The notes: generated by a model from the sequence alone, not told the origin. Shown: positions 1 through 9,406, counted from the stretch's first letter. The stretch: DNA of 64,000 nt from Pseudomonas sp. PSE14 (GCF_029203285.1 NZ_CP115669.1:3410001-3474000); one strand, 5' to 3'. Numbers and translations: made by a program.

Positions 1-192
1 CAGCTTCCAGCGCGGCATTCCGATATGGGACATGATCTCCCGGGCCCCTTGCTTGCGCAAAGAGTCCAACTCTTCCGGGGGAATCCGGCTGAACGCGTGC
101 TTGTCAGCGACCTGGTTGAACACCGCGACAAAGAAAGGAAAGGAATCCGCGAGCGTGCCGTCGAAGTCGAAGATGGCAAGTCGGTATGACAT
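1..192 (-). CDS. HAD-superfamily hydrolase, N-terminal 64 residues (cut by window edge)
   Basis: The minus-strand frame from ATG at 192 reads MSYRLAIFDFDGTLADSF near its start. The DFDGT box is HAD motif I, whose first Asp is the nucleophile and second Asp the acid/base. The product is probably a soluble phosphatase or dehalogenase-like enzyme, but its cap and the remaining motifs lie outside the window, so the substrate cannot be named. It is the last visible gene of a minus-strand run that begins near 9 kb, and it is separated from the RidA gene by 85 bp. Membership of the same pathway is inferred from co-direction only. Confidence 0.8.
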   Translation of the reverse strand, partial: MSYRLAIFDFDGTLADSFPFFVAVFNQVADKHAFSRIPPEELDSLRKQGAREIMSHIGMPRWKL

Positions 193-277
193 AGGAGCGT
201 TCCTTCCTGGAGTGCTGGCAGCCGTATCCGGACGGCTGCGGGTGCAGGGTGATCAACTCACCCGATTGAAGGCGGCA

Positions 278-643
278 TTATCCCCGCTTCGCAATCGACC
301 CGCCACGAACCGCAAACACCTGCACCTCGACCAGGTACCCCTCCCCCAGGTCCGCTCCAACACAGGCGCGAACCGGTTTCGGGTAGCCCTGCAGCCAGGC
401 GTCGTAAATCTCGTTGACCCGATCGAAGTGGCTGTAGTCCGCGATCCAGATCTGTACGCGGGTCAGTTGCTCCTTGCTGACGCCGGCCTCGGCCATCAGC
501 GCGTCAATAGTCGCCAGTACCTGCCGCAGCTGCCCCTGGACATCCTCGCGCGTATCGTCCGCCGCCACCCCGGCAGTCTCGAACATGGCGCCGTAGCTGA
601 CCGCCATGGACATCCTGTTGCCCGACGCATAACGCGTGATCAT
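278..643 (-). CDS. RidA/YjgF/YER057c-family enamine/imine deaminase
   Basis: The 121-residue length is typical for Rid proteins. The conserved C-terminal block around PVRACVGADL holds the Arg that binds the substrate carboxylate in RidA enzymes, followed by the usual VEVQVFAV strand. RidA proteins form cytoplasmic trimers that hydrolyse reactive 2-aminoacrylate- or 2-aminocrotonate-type enamines released by PLP enzymes. Here the gene sits in the same minus-strand set as a gamma-elimination-type PLP enzyme (7798-9075). That is a good reason for its presence: it would clear the enamine or ketimine intermediate. It is a paralogue, not necessarily the housekeeping ridA. Confidence 0.85.
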   Translation of the reverse strand: MITRYASGNRMSMAVSYGAMFETAGVAADDTREDVQGQLRQVLATIDALMAEAGVSKEQLTRVQIWIADYSHFDRVNEIYDAWLQGYPKPVRACVGADLGEGYLVEVQVFAVRGGSIAKRG

Positions 644-747
644 CGACGACTCCCTTATCCATCAAGTAGCGGAAAAAAGCACCGGGCGGCGCGGCGAGCG
701 ACCCACCCGGTGAAAATGACGGCCGTGAAGGGTCGTCTCCCGAAACG

Positions 748-2160
748 TCAACCCAGCTGGTTGATGCACACCACCTTGGGCTGGGTCATGTCCTCGTAGG
801 CGAAGCGCACGCCCTCGCGCCCCAGGCTGCCGTATTTGGAGCCGCCGAAGGGCATGGCGTCGAAGCGATAGTCCGACGAGTCGTTGACCATCACCCCGCC
901 GGCCTCGATGCGCCGCGACAGGCTGAGCGCCTTCGACAGATCACGGGTGAACAGCCCTGCGTGCAGGCTGTACTCCGGCGCGTTGGCGAGGGAAATCGCC
1001 TGTTCCAGATCCTCGAACGGCGCCAGCATCACCACCGGCGCGAACACTTCCTCGCGCCACAGCTGACTACCGTGGTCGACACCTTCCAGCACCGTGGGGG
1101 CATAGGCGGCTCCCTGGCGCTGGTGGCCGCAGAGCAGGCGGGCACCCTCGCCCAGCGCCTGGTTCACCAGATGCTCGGCCCGGCGAGCGGAGGCTTCGGT
1201 GATCATCGGCCCCATATCGGTCTCGCGCCGGCCCGGATCACCCAGCACCATCGCGCGGGTCAGTTCGACGAAGCGCTCGCGGAAGGCCGCATAGATCGAC
1301 GCATCGACCAGGATCCGCTGGGTCCCGATGCAGTTCTGCCCGGCGGCCCAGAAGGCGCCGGAAACGCAGGACTCCACGGTGGCCTCGAGGTCGCAATCCT
1401 CCAGCACCAGCACCGGCGCGTTGCCGCCCAGGTCCATGGCGAGTTTCTTAAGGCCGGCATTGCGGGCGATCTGCTCGCCCGTGGCGAAGCCGCCGGTGAA
1501 GGAAATCATGCGGATCTCGCGCACGGCGACCAGGGCCTTGCCCAGCTCCACGCCTCCAGTCGCCACCGTCACCACGGACTCGGGCAGACCGGCCTCGACC
1601 AGGTACTGCACCAGCTTGAGCGCAGACAGCGGCGCCAGCTCCGACGGCTTGAGGATCACCGCATTGCCGCCGGCAATGGCCGGCCCCAGCTTGTGAGCCA
1701 CCAGGTTCAACGGGTCGTTGTACGGGGTGATCGCCAGGATCAGCCCCAGGGGTTCACGGGTGAACCAGCCCTGGCGCGATTCCGAGCCTTCGTAGGCATC
1801 GAAGGGCACCACCTCGCCGGCGTTGCGGCGGGCTTCTTCCGCGGAGAGCTTCAGCGTGTTGATGCAGCGCTTCACCTCCTTTTCCGCCTGGCGCAGCGTC
1901 TTGCCCGCTTCATCGACGATCAGGCCGGCGAAATCCGCAGCGTCTCGCTCGATGAGCTGTGCAGCCCGTTCGAGGATGCTGGCGCGGCGATGCCGGGGCT
2001 GCGCGGCGCTGTCACGCACGCCCTGGCGAGCGAGCGTGAGCAGTCGGGGGACGTCCTGGGCGCCCAGGTTCGGAACGCTGCCGACCAGCGTGCCGTCGAA
2101 GGGGCTGAACACGTCGATCTGAGTCGCCTCGGGAACAAGGGATACGGAAGTCAGGCTCAT
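748..2160 (-). CDS. NAD(P)-dependent aldehyde dehydrogenase (possible aspartate-semialdehyde to aspartate step)
   Basis: This is a 470-residue ALDH-superfamily enzyme. The ATG at 2160 is preferred over the GTG nine bases upstream because GAGGAG lies 8 nt before it. The catalytic cysteine is C277 in GQNCIGTQ, and the cofactor site reads [11 protein letters not shown]. The residue that is normally the general-base Glu in ELGG is Asp here (D243 in MDLGGNAP). The C-terminal block [20 protein letters not shown] resembles phosphonoacetaldehyde dehydrogenases. Only 12 bp separate it from the homoserine dehydrogenase gene upstream, so the two are co-transcribed. Context favours oxidation of aspartate semialdehyde or another short acidic aldehyde. 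A phosphonate role is the main alternative, helped by the neighbouring HAD gene. Confidence 0.85.
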   Translation of the reverse strand: MSLTSVSLVPEATQIDVFSPFDGTLVGSVPNLGAQDVPRLLTLARQGVRDSAAQPRHRRASILERAAQLIERDAADFAGLIVDEAGKTLRQAEKEVKRCINTLKLSAEEARRNAGEVVPFDAYEGSESRQGWFTREPLGLILAITPYNDPLNLVAHKLGPAIAGGNAVILKPSELAPLSALKLVQYLVEAGLPESVVTVATGGVELGKALVAVREIRMISFTGGFATGEQIARNAGLKKLAMDLGGNAPVLVLEDCDLEATVESCVSGAFWAAGQNCIGTQRILVDASIYAAFRERFVELTRAMVLGDPGRRETDMGPMITEASARRAEHLVNQALGEGARLLCGHQRQGAAYAPTVLEGVDHGSQLWREEVFAPVVMLAPFEDLEQAISLANAPEYSLHAGLFTRDLSKALSLSRRIEAGGVMVNDSSDYRFDAMPFGGSKYGSLGREGVRFAYEDMTQPKVVCINQLG

Positions 2161-2172
2161 GCACTTCACTCC

Positions 2173-3216
2173 TCAGGCCTGACGGCCGGACGCATGGATG
2201 GCGACGATGTCCGACAGCAGGGCGAACGCCGTCTCGACACGGCCGGCACCGGGGCCGGAGACCGTCACCGCACCCAGCAACTCGGTGTCGAAGGCGACGG
2301 CGTTGGTGGCGCCGGAAATGCCCACCAGGGGATGCCAGCTCGGCAGCAGGCGGGCCTCCACGCTGGCACTCACCGCGCCATCGGCTTCGCGGCGGGCGGA
2401 GCCGATCAGCTTCCAGCGCGCCCCCGACTCGCGGACCTTCTCGATATCGCTGCTGCTGATGCCGCTGATTCCGCTGCAGGCGACATCGCTGACCTGCAGG
2501 TGCGCGCCGAGCAATTCGTTGGCGAGGATCACGACCTTCAGGCGCACGTCATGCCCTTCCACGTCGGCCGTCGGGTCCGCCTCGGCATAGCCCAGCTCTT
2601 GCGCCTTGGCCACGGCCTCGGCGAAACCGAGCCCTTCTTCCATGCGCGTCAGCACGTAGTTCGAGGTCCCGTTGAGGATGCCTTCGAAACCCTGGACGCC
2701 GGAGCCCGCCAGGGTCTGCCGTGCCAGGCGCAGCACAGGCGTGCCGCTCATCACCGAGCCTTCGTACTCGAACGACACACCATTGGCCTTGGCCAGGCGC
2801 TTGAGCTCCTCGCCGTGCAGCGCGATCGGGCCCTTGTTGGTGGTGACCACGTGCTTGCCCGCCTCCAGGGCCCAGCGGCAGAAGGTCGCCGCCGGCTCGC
2901 CGTCCTTCGGATTGGTGAAGGTGGCTTCGGCGATGATGTCGGCCCCGGACTGCTTGATCACCGACTCGTTGAAGGCTTGCGCGGTGCCTTCGGGCATCTG
3001 CGCGAAGGCGCCCTTGACGGCCGGCAGCGCGGCAAGACTGGCCGCATCCAGGCCATTGCGGTCGATCACCGAGCCCAGGAAGAGATCGGTGACGCCAACG
3101 ATCTTCAGGCTGAAACCCAGCTCCTGCTGCCAACGAGCGTTGCGCTCGGCGATCAGTTGAGCCAGGGCGCGGTTCACACCGCCAAAGCCAACGAGGGCGA
3201 TCTTGTATTCGGTCAT
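2173..3216 (-). CDS. Homoserine dehydrogenase, short form without ACT domain
   Basis: This 347-residue enzyme has a Rossmann start with GFGGVN at residues 10-15. The homoserine dehydrogenase signature runs from about residue 206 to 227 (AEADPTADVEGHD, with D218, E220, D223 and K227), and a second lysine lies at K128 in TTNKGP. It interconverts homoserine and aspartate semialdehyde with NAD(P). The biosynthetic Pseudomonas enzyme is longer, with a C-terminal regulatory ACT domain, which is absent here. Its absence suits an unregulated catabolic paralogue. It heads a tight operon with the aldehyde dehydrogenase, which would complete homoserine to aspartate. Confidence 0.9.
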   Translation of the reverse strand: MTEYKIALVGFGGVNRALAQLIAERNARWQQELGFSLKIVGVTDLFLGSVIDRNGLDAASLAALPAVKGAFAQMPEGTAQAFNESVIKQSGADIIAEATFTNPKDGEPAATFCRWALEAGKHVVTTNKGPIALHGEELKRLAKANGVSFEYEGSVMSGTPVLRLARQTLAGSGVQGFEGILNGTSNYVLTRMEEGLGFAEAVAKAQELGYAEADPTADVEGHDVRLKVVILANELLGAHLQVSDVACSGISGISSSDIEKVRESGARWKLIGSARREADGAVSASVEARLLPSWHPLVGISGATNAVAFDTELLGAVTVSGPGAGRVETAFALLSDIVAIHASGRQA

Positions 3217-3354
3217 GGTTTGCCTTCCTTCTCAGGCGTTGTTCGATGTCGCTCAGCCTAAGAGTCGTCCCATGCCAGTTGAATATGGCAAAGCGCTGTA
3301 TTTATTGGGCAATCTGACCAGTGCCGGACCGACGCAATACCTGGGCGCAGAATG

Positions 3355-3387
3355 AAAAACGCCGCCCGGACGAAGGTCCGGGCGGCG
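3355..3387 (-). terminator. Rho-independent terminator after the Lrp-type regulator gene
   Basis: An 11-bp perfect stem (GCCGCCCGGAC pairing with GTCCGGGCGGC) with a 4-nt loop is followed on the minus strand by a run of five T. It lies 50 bp past the regulator gene and upstream of the homoserine dehydrogenase gene, so it divides the cluster into two transcription units. Confidence 0.9.
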
Positions 3388-3436
3388 CTGGTATTCCCGC
3401 TGGCTTTGGCAGCAGGGTACGGCCGGGTTGGGCGGT

Positions 3437-3874
3437 TCAGATCACGGTGGACAGCACGAACGAGGTCACCGTGTTCTCGACCCCCGGCATCGCCGCGATC
3501 TCCCGCCAGACGTGGTGCACGCGTTCCGGGCTGGCGGCCTCGACACGGAGCATCAGGTCGAACTCGCCACTGAGCACTTCGCACTGCACGATCTCCGGGA
3601 TCGTTCGCAGCGCGGCCAGCACCTCCTCGCCGCGCATGCGGTCGTAGCGGTAGACGAAGATCACCGCATTGATCAGCGACGAGGGACGCCGCCCCTCGCC
3701 CACCCGCAGGGTGTAACCCTGGATGGCGCCGTCACGCTCCAGGCGCTCGATGCGCTGGCGCACCGCGTTGCGCGACAGGTTGACCTTGAGCCCCAGCTCC
3801 GCATGGGCGATGCGCGCGTTGGCGGTGAGTTCGGCGAGGATGCGCTCGTCCAGGGGGTCGAGGATGCGCTTCAT
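3437..3874 (-). CDS. Lrp/AsnC-family transcriptional regulator
   Basis: The 145-residue protein has an N-terminal helix-turn-helix (LDERILAELTANARIAHAEL to RNAVRQRIERLERDGAI) and a C-terminal RAM ligand domain. Such proteins sense amino acids and act as octamers. It overlaps the end of the threonine-synthase-like gene by 4 bp (ATGA), so the two are translationally coupled. A likely job is amino-acid-responsive control of the flanking homoserine and permease genes. The target sites were not identified. Confidence 0.88.
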   Translation of the reverse strand: MKRILDPLDERILAELTANARIAHAELGLKVNLSRNAVRQRIERLERDGAIQGYTLRVGEGRRPSSLINAVIFVYRYDRMRGEEVLAALRTIPEIVQCEVLSGEFDLMLRVEAASPERVHHVWREIAAMPGVENTVTSFVLSTVI

Positions 3875-5262
3875 CGGCCGGCCCGCATCTGCATCAGTAC
3901 CTCGTGCAACCCCGCCAGGTCATCGCGCGCCAGCACGGGTCCAGTGGCCTCGCCGCCTGTGGGCGACGGCACTGCACCGTGCCAGGCCCCCAGCTCCGCC
4001 AGCAGCGCCGCCGACTTCTCCGGCGCGAACTGCCCCAGGGTCACGATGGGCGCGCCGATGTTGCGCCGGTGCAGCCGCCCGGCGTAGGCGCCCGTCGCGG
4101 TATGGGGGTCCACCGCACTGCCGGTCTCGCGGAACAGCGTGATGATCTCTTCGCGGATCAGCGCATCGTCCACGGCATAGGAGTCGAACAGCATGCGCGC
4201 CTGCAACCACTGGCGGTTACCGATGCTCAGCTCGCCACAGTCGTCGAAGTGCTCCATCAGCGTCCGCGTCGCTTCGCCGTCACGCTCATACAGCTCCCAG
4301 ACGAAGCGTTCGAGGTTGGAGAACAGCGAGAAGTCCATCGCCGGCGACAAAGTGCGGCTGGCGGAACCCCGGCTGTAGCGATTGCAATGGATGAACCGGT
4401 GCAAGGCATCGTTGCGGTTGGTAGAGACGATGATCTGGTTGATCGGCAGCCCCATTTTCTGCGCGATGAAACCTGCGTAGATCTCGGCGAAGCTGGCCGC
4501 CGGAATGCTGAAGCCGACCGGGCGGATGCCGCCGCCCAACTGCAGGGCCGCATGGAAGTAGAAGACGATCTGCGCCAGCACGCCGATCCAGTTGGTCGAG
4601 TTGAAGCTGATCGGAATCAGCTCGGGACAGGGCCATTCGCGCAGCAATCGCGAAACCAGCGATTGGCAATCGTCGAAACTGCCCTCCACGGCGACGCTGT
4701 AAACACTATCGGAATCCGCCCTGCGCATGACCTCCGACCGATCCGCCGGCGTGCCGGCCAGCGGATAGAGCGCCAGCAGGCGAGCCGTGGGACAGTGCCC
4801 CAGGGCCTCGATGGCCGCCACGGCGGTATCGCCATTGCTGGCCCCGACCAATACCGCCCGCTCGCAATCCTGGCCCAGGAAGTGCCTGATCAGCCGGGCC
4901 TGCAATTGCGCGGCGAAATCCTTGGAGGAACGGGTCGGGCCGTGGAACAACTGCAGGACCCACTCGTTGTGGCCGATCTGCTGCAGCGGCGCAATCGCGC
5001 GATGGCGAAACCCCCGATAGCTGTCGCTGACCAGCGCCCTCAGGCTCGGCTCGTCGAGCGTGTCGCCGACGAAGGGAGCAATCACCCGCCAGGCCAGTTC
5101 GTCGAACGGCAGCCAGGACCAGCTGGCGATCTCCTGCGGACTGAACAGCGGCAGCGACGAAGGCACGTAGAGCCCGCCGTCCCCGGCGAGCCCGGAAAGC
5201 AGCGCCGTGCGGAAGTCCACGCTTGTCTCGGCGCCACGGGTGGTTGTGTACTGCATCGTCAC
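3871..5262 (-). CDS. Threonine synthase-like PLP enzyme (ThrC paralogue)
   Basis: The 463-residue protein follows threonine synthase order: an N-terminal TTRG and LAGDGGLYVP block, then LFHGPTRSSKDFAAQ with the PLP lysine at K114, and VGASNGDTAVAAIEAL as the phosphate-binding loop. The standard enzyme turns O-phosphohomoserine into threonine. The motif before the lysine (RSSKDF) differs from the usual LAFKDF, so substrate or activity may have drifted. Placed in a homoserine-handling cluster, it could drain a homoserine derivative into threonine. No homoserine kinase gene is visible here. A translationally coupled regulator follows it. Confidence 0.82.
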   Translation of the reverse strand: MTMQYTTTRGAETSVDFRTALLSGLAGDGGLYVPSSLPLFSPQEIASWSWLPFDELAWRVIAPFVGDTLDEPSLRALVSDSYRGFRHRAIAPLQQIGHNEWVLQLFHGPTRSSKDFAAQLQARLIRHFLGQDCERAVLVGASNGDTAVAAIEALGHCPTARLLALYPLAGTPADRSEVMRRADSDSVYSVAVEGSFDDCQSLVSRLLREWPCPELIPISFNSTNWIGVLAQIVFYFHAALQLGGGIRPVGFSIPAASFAEIYAGFIAQKMGLPINQIIVSTNRNDALHRFIHCNRYSRGSASRTLSPAMDFSLFSNLERFVWELYERDGEATRTLMEHFDDCGELSIGNRQWLQARMLFDSYAVDDALIREEIITLFRETGSAVDPHTATGAYAGRLHRRNIGAPIVTLGQFAPEKSAALLAELGAWHGAVPSPTGGEATGPVLARDDLAGLHEVLMQMRAGR

Positions 5263-5275
5263 TCCAGGTGGGTAC

Positions 5276-6166
5276 TCATGATTGGCGGTGAACCAAGGTC
5301 ACCAGCCAGTTGGAAAAGGCCTGGGCATCCGGGGACAGCGCCTGCCCCAGGCCGCGCACCAGGTAAAACGACTCGCTGGCCTCGATGCGCTGGGCAAAGG
5401 GCGCCACCAGGCGCCCTTCCCGCAGGAGGTCCTCGACCAGTGACGAGCGCGCCAGGGCAACGCCCAAGCCCAACTCCGCCATGCGCAGGGTGGAGACCAG
5501 GGTGTCGAACTGCAGGCCGCTCGAATAATCGACATCATCGGCGCCGGCCCGCTTCAGCCAGTAGCCCCAGCCCTCCTCGTAGCCCAGCACATGCAGCAGC
5601 GGCAGGTGCGCCAGGTCGCGCGCCTCGCGCAAGGGCCGGTCGGCGATCAGCGCGGGCGAGCAGACCGGAACCAGCAGGTCCCAGGTCAGGCGCTGCGCCT
5701 CGACACCCGGCCACTGCCCGCTGCCCCAACGAATCTCCAGATCGTCCTCGGCATCGAGCTCCTTGACCCACAGGTTGCTGATGTAGCGGATATCGACCTG
5801 CGGATGAGCACGACGGAACTCGGCCAGCCGGGGCGCCAGCCAGAAGTGCAGGAACGAGAGACTGCCGCGCACCTTCAATGGCCGCCGCTGGCGTTGCCCG
5901 AAGATTTCGTTGGTGCCTACCGCCAGCCGGCTGATGGCGTCCTGCACGACCGGCAAGTAGGACTGCCCCTCCTCCGTCAGCCCCAGCCCCCGGGGCAGAC
6001 GCTTGAACAACGCCACCCCGAGCTGGCTCTCCAACTGGCGAATCTGCTGACTCACGGCCCCCTGCGTGAGGTGCAGCTCCTCCGCCGCGTGGGTGAAGTT
6101 CAGGTAACGCGCCGACACCTCGAAGGCTCGAAGCCAGTTCAGTGGGGGCAAGGCTTTCTGGCTCAA
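5276..6166 (-). CDS. LysR-family transcriptional regulator, TTG start
   Basis: I chose the TTG at 6166, which gives a 296-residue protein beginning SQKALPPLNWLRAFEVSARY, because GAGGATCC lies just upstream and the LysR helix-turn-helix (FTHAAEELHLTQGAVSQQIRQLE) then sits at the normal distance from the start. A longer frame to 6511 runs antisense through the permease gene and has no family resemblance. The C-terminal part is a substrate-binding-like effector domain of the GcvA/AmpR subgroup. It is encoded between the permease gene and the ThrC-like gene and is the likely inducer-sensing activator of the cluster. Confidence 0.85.
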   Translation of the reverse strand: MSQKALPPLNWLRAFEVSARYLNFTHAAEELHLTQGAVSQQIRQLESQLGVALFKRLPRGLGLTEEGQSYLPVVQDAISRLAVGTNEIFGQRQRRPLKVRGSLSFLHFWLAPRLAEFRRAHPQVDIRYISNLWVKELDAEDDLEIRWGSGQWPGVEAQRLTWDLLVPVCSPALIADRPLREARDLAHLPLLHVLGYEEGWGYWLKRAGADDVDYSSGLQFDTLVSTLRMAELGLGVALARSSLVEDLLREGRLVAPFAQRIEASESFYLVRGLGQALSPDAQAFSNWLVTLVHRQS

Positions 6167-6213
6167 CGGCGGATCCTCATGGCAACTGTTCAAGCGGCCT
6201 AGTATCACGCTGC

Positions 6214-7653
6214 TCAGGCGGCCTCGGAACCACGCGCCACGACTTCCAGCGACATCTGCCGACGCTCCCGGCCCTTGCGGGTCAGCCAGAACACGAAGTA
6301 GCACCAGGCGATGAAGGGCAAGCCGAAGTACAGGGCCACCCGCTGGGCCGGGTCGAAGGCGATGCCGACGCAGGACAGCACGCAGCAGAACAGCGCGGCC
6401 AGCGGTACGAAGGGATAGCCGCGTACGCGGAACTTCAGGTCCTCGACCTTGCCGCCGTTGGCCACATAGTGACGTCGGAAGGCGATCTGGCTGGCGGCGA
6501 TGCTCATCCACACCACCACCACGGCCAGTCCGGAAATGGAGACCAGGGCGAGGTAGATGGTGTCCGGCGCGAAGACGCTGCTCAGCAGCGACGCCATGCC
6601 GCCGGCCATGCTCAGGACGATGGCGTTGAACGGCGTGCCCCGGCGCGACAGCGACGCGTAGCTGCGCGGCATGTTGCCCTGGTCGCTGAGCGTCCAGAGC
6701 ATGCGCGCGGCGGCGTAAAGCCCGGAGTTGGCGGCGGACAGCAGCGCGGTGATGATGACGAAGTTCATGATGTCCGCGGCGTAGGGAATGCCGATCATCT
6801 CGAAGACCATCACGAACGGGCTCTCCACCACGCCAGCCTGCTCACGCGGCAGCAGGGTCGCCAGCACGAAGATGGTGCCGATGAAGAACAGCGCCAGGCG
6901 CAGCACCGTGGTCCGGATGGCCTTGGGCACGTTCTTCTCCGGATCGCGGGTCTCGCCGGCGGCGATACCGATCAGCTCGGTCCCGGAGAAGGCGAAGGAC
7001 ACCGCCAGCAGGGTCATGGCGATCGACCAGAAGCCCGTCGGGAACAGCCCCTCACGGGTGAAGTTGCCCAGCCCGATGCTGTGTGCCTGCTTGATCTCGA
7101 AGACGCCGAGAATGGCGCCACCGCCGACGATCAGGAAGGCGATCACCGCGAGAACCTTGACCAGCGACAGCCAGAACTCGGTCTCAGCGAAGGTCCGCAC
7201 CGACACGATGTTGCTGATGAACACGGCCGCTCCGAACAGCGCACTCCAGATCCACACCGGCGTATCCGGGAACCAGCGCACCATGAGCATGCCGGCGGCG
7301 GTGAATTCCGAGCCGATGGCAACCGTCCAGGTCAGCCAGTACATCCACGCCACCGTGTAGCCGGTGCCCGGCCCCAGGTAACGGGTCGCATAGCTGCTGA
7401 AGGAACCGACCTCCGGCATCTGCACGGCCAGTTCGCCCAGGCACATCATGACTAGGTAGACCATGACCGCGCCGATGATGTAGGCGATAACCGCACCCAG
7501 CGGACCGGCCTGGTTGACGGTGTAGCCCGAGGTCAGGAACAGGCCGGTACCGATGACACCGCCCAGCGCCAGCATGACGATGTGGCGGGTCTGCATATCC
7601 TGCTTGAAGGAATGCGCCGAAGCATTTTTGCTTGTTGTTGTCTGCACGGACAT
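6214..7653 (-). CDS. Amino-acid permease, APC superfamily (AAT type)
   Basis: The start at 7653 ([20 protein letters not shown]) gives 479 residues and about twelve membrane spans. The first spans carry the AAT signature [21 protein letters not shown] and the cytoplasmic loop holds [19 protein letters not shown], as in LysP, AroP and GabP importers. The upstream in-frame extension to 7764 lacks family similarity and was dropped. It is an inner-membrane proton symporter for an amino acid. In this setting it should import the substrate of the PLP lyase encoded 144 bp upstream. Confidence 0.88.
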   Translation of the reverse strand: MSVQTTTSKNASAHSFKQDMQTRHIVMLALGGVIGTGLFLTSGYTVNQAGPLGAVIAYIIGAVMVYLVMMCLGELAVQMPEVGSFSSYATRYLGPGTGYTVAWMYWLTWTVAIGSEFTAAGMLMVRWFPDTPVWIWSALFGAAVFISNIVSVRTFAETEFWLSLVKVLAVIAFLIVGGGAILGVFEIKQAHSIGLGNFTREGLFPTGFWSIAMTLLAVSFAFSGTELIGIAAGETRDPEKNVPKAIRTTVLRLALFFIGTIFVLATLLPREQAGVVESPFVMVFEMIGIPYAADIMNFVIITALLSAANSGLYAAARMLWTLSDQGNMPRSYASLSRRGTPFNAIVLSMAGGMASLLSSVFAPDTIYLALVSISGLAVVVVWMSIAASQIAFRRHYVANGGKVEDLKFRVRGYPFVPLAALFCCVLSCVGIAFDPAQRVALYFGLPFIAWCYFVFWLTRKGRERRQMSLEVVARGSEAA

Positions 7654-7797
7654 GGTTGGACTCTCATGAAAGTTGGCGGGCAAGGGCGTAGCTACGACCT
7701 CGTCTGGGCAGAGCGAATCGAGTTGCCTTGCGTCTTGTTGTTGTTCGATTTCATGAAGTGGCACCCGCCGCGACCGGCGGGCGCCACGCGGCAGGTC

Positions 7798-9075
7798 TCA
7801 GACCTGCAGCTCGATCGACCGGTTGGCCACGTCGCCGTGCCCTTCCGGTTCGCCGTCCCTGGCCTGTTCCCGGCGAACCGCGGCGCACGCCTGTGCGAGG
7901 TCCGCCAGCAGGTCATCGGTGTCCTCGATGCCCACGGAGATGCGTACCAGTCCTTCGGAAATGCCCAGGGCCAGGCGCTCCTCCAGGGTGTTCTCGACGT
8001 GACTGGTGGTACGCGCCGGACCGTAGATGGTTTCCACGGCGCCCAGGTTGCCGGCGCGGTGGGCGTACTTCAGGCGCGGCAGCAGGCGGGCCACGGTCTC
8101 CATGCCGCCCTTGAGCACGAAACTGACGATGGCGCCGAAGCCGCGCATCTGCGACCGGGCTATCGCGTGGCTCGGATGTTGAGGCAAACCGGGGTAGTTG
8201 ACCGCCTCCACCAGGGGCTCGGTGCACAGGTATTCGGCCAGCGCCCGCGCACTGGCCTGCTGCTGGCGCAGCCGGACGGCCAGGGTCTTGATGCCGCGGA
8301 TGATCAGGTAGGCGGAAAACGGGTCCAGCGACGCCCCGTTGATTTCCCGGTAATGGCGAACCTGCGACATCAGCGACTCCGCACCGCAGACCACGCCACC
8401 CAGCACGTCACCATGCCCGGAGAGGAACTTGGTCGCGCTGTGCACCACGACATCGACGCCCATGGTCAGCGGGTTCTGGTTCAGCGGCGTGGCGAAGGTG
8501 TTATCGGCCACCACCAGGGCGCCGACCTTCCGCGCCGCCGCGACCAGGCGGCGGATGTCCAGCACCTTGAGCGTGGGATTGGTGGGGGTTTCCAGGTAGA
8601 GCAGATCGCAGCCGGCGGCGATCTCGCGCTCGATGGCCTCGGTATCCAGGGTGTCGCACAGGCACACCTGCACGCCCATGCGCGGCAGGAACTCCTCGAA
8701 GATCTTGTTGGTGCCGCCGTAGCTGTCACGGGTAGAGACCACCCGCTTGCCGCTCGACAGGAAGGTATGCAGCACCGCGCTGATGGCGGCCATCCCGCTG
8801 CTGAAGGCAACCGCCGACTCCGACTGCTCCAGCTCGCAGAGTTTGGCTTCCAGCGTGGCGACGGTCGGGTTGCTCATGCGGCTGTAGATGTAGCCGGGAA
8901 GCTTGCCCAGGGCGACGTCGTACCAGGCATCGATGTCCTGGTAGCCGTAGGCGGCGCTTACCACGATCGGGGTCTGAGTCGCATTGTAGGGGTGCTGGAC
9001 CTGCTCTCCACTCCAGACCACCCGGGTACCGACTCCGGCACCGCTGCTGCGCTCGACATCTTCGTTCTTGTTCAT
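7798..9075 (-). CDS. Cys/Met-metabolism PLP enzyme; candidate canavanine-gamma-lyase
   Basis: From ATG 9075 (a GGGAAC site lies upstream) the protein has 425 residues of the trans-sulfuration gamma family. Y64 and R66 lie in YSRMSNPT, Asp191 in DNTFATP pairs with the pyridine nitrogen, and K216 in HSATKFLSGHGD forms the Schiff base. The active-site loop reads DSYGGT. Methionine gamma-lyases carry a Cys at the position of G121, so that activity is unlikely. With homoserine dehydrogenase, aldehyde dehydrogenase, RidA and a permease encoded alongside, gamma-elimination releasing homoserine is a good fit. The published canavanine pathway of Pseudomonas (canavanine to homoserine plus hydroxyguanidine) has this composition. 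Cystathionine gamma-synthase or lyase activity is the alternative. Confidence 0.75.
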   Translation of the reverse strand: MNKNEDVERSSGAGVGTRVVWSGEQVQHPYNATQTPIVVSAAYGYQDIDAWYDVALGKLPGYIYSRMSNPTVATLEAKLCELEQSESAVAFSSGMAAISAVLHTFLSSGKRVVSTRDSYGGTNKIFEEFLPRMGVQVCLCDTLDTEAIEREIAAGCDLLYLETPTNPTLKVLDIRRLVAAARKVGALVVADNTFATPLNQNPLTMGVDVVVHSATKFLSGHGDVLGGVVCGAESLMSQVRHYREINGASLDPFSAYLIIRGIKTLAVRLRQQQASARALAEYLCTEPLVEAVNYPGLPQHPSHAIARSQMRGFGAIVSFVLKGGMETVARLLPRLKYAHRAGNLGAVETIYGPARTTSHVENTLEERLALGISEGLVRISVGIEDTDDLLADLAQACAAVRREQARDGEPEGHGDVANRSIELQV

Positions 9076-9406
9076 ATCCAGTTCCCGCACGACTGAGTTG
9101 ACTACACCGATCCGGGATCGGTCTGCGGGGACTATAGGGACGCGCTCCGGATCTGAAAAACGATGGAATCCGGGTCTGAGAGGCGTTTTTTTTAATGGCT
9201 CCGGGTCAAGCCGTGCGAAGTCGGACAGGACCTTGTACGCCCTCGCATGGCAAGGATCGGGACACCTCTGCCAATCGAGTCCTCCACTGCGCTCACAACG
9301 GAGAGATATAGCTCGAACGGAGCAATAAATTCCACAAAGATATTAGAAAAATAATTTTTATGTCGTTTTAATCTTTACCGATTCCCCGCCCATCCTGGAG
9401 CCCGTT
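9076..9406. promoter_or_regulatory. Divergent promoter region between the PLP lyase and an ABC importer
   Basis: This 331-bp gap separates the minus-strand PLP gene from the plus-strand binding-protein gene and so should contain both promoters. The half next to 9407 is AT-rich (9330-9380) and carries the TTG start's ribosome site TGGAG at 9396-9400. No clear operator palindrome or open frame was seen. Confidence 0.55.

Noticed and set aside
961..3261. A 766-codon plus-strand frame over the aldehyde and homoserine dehydrogenase genes
   Set aside because: It is a shadow of two well-supported minus-strand enzymes; its translation is His/Gln/Arg-rich with no motif.
6167..6511. N-terminal extension of the LysR gene to 6511
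   Set aside because: The extra residues are antisense to the permease gene and would push the helix-turn-helix more than 110 residues in. The TTG at 6166 has a ribosome site.
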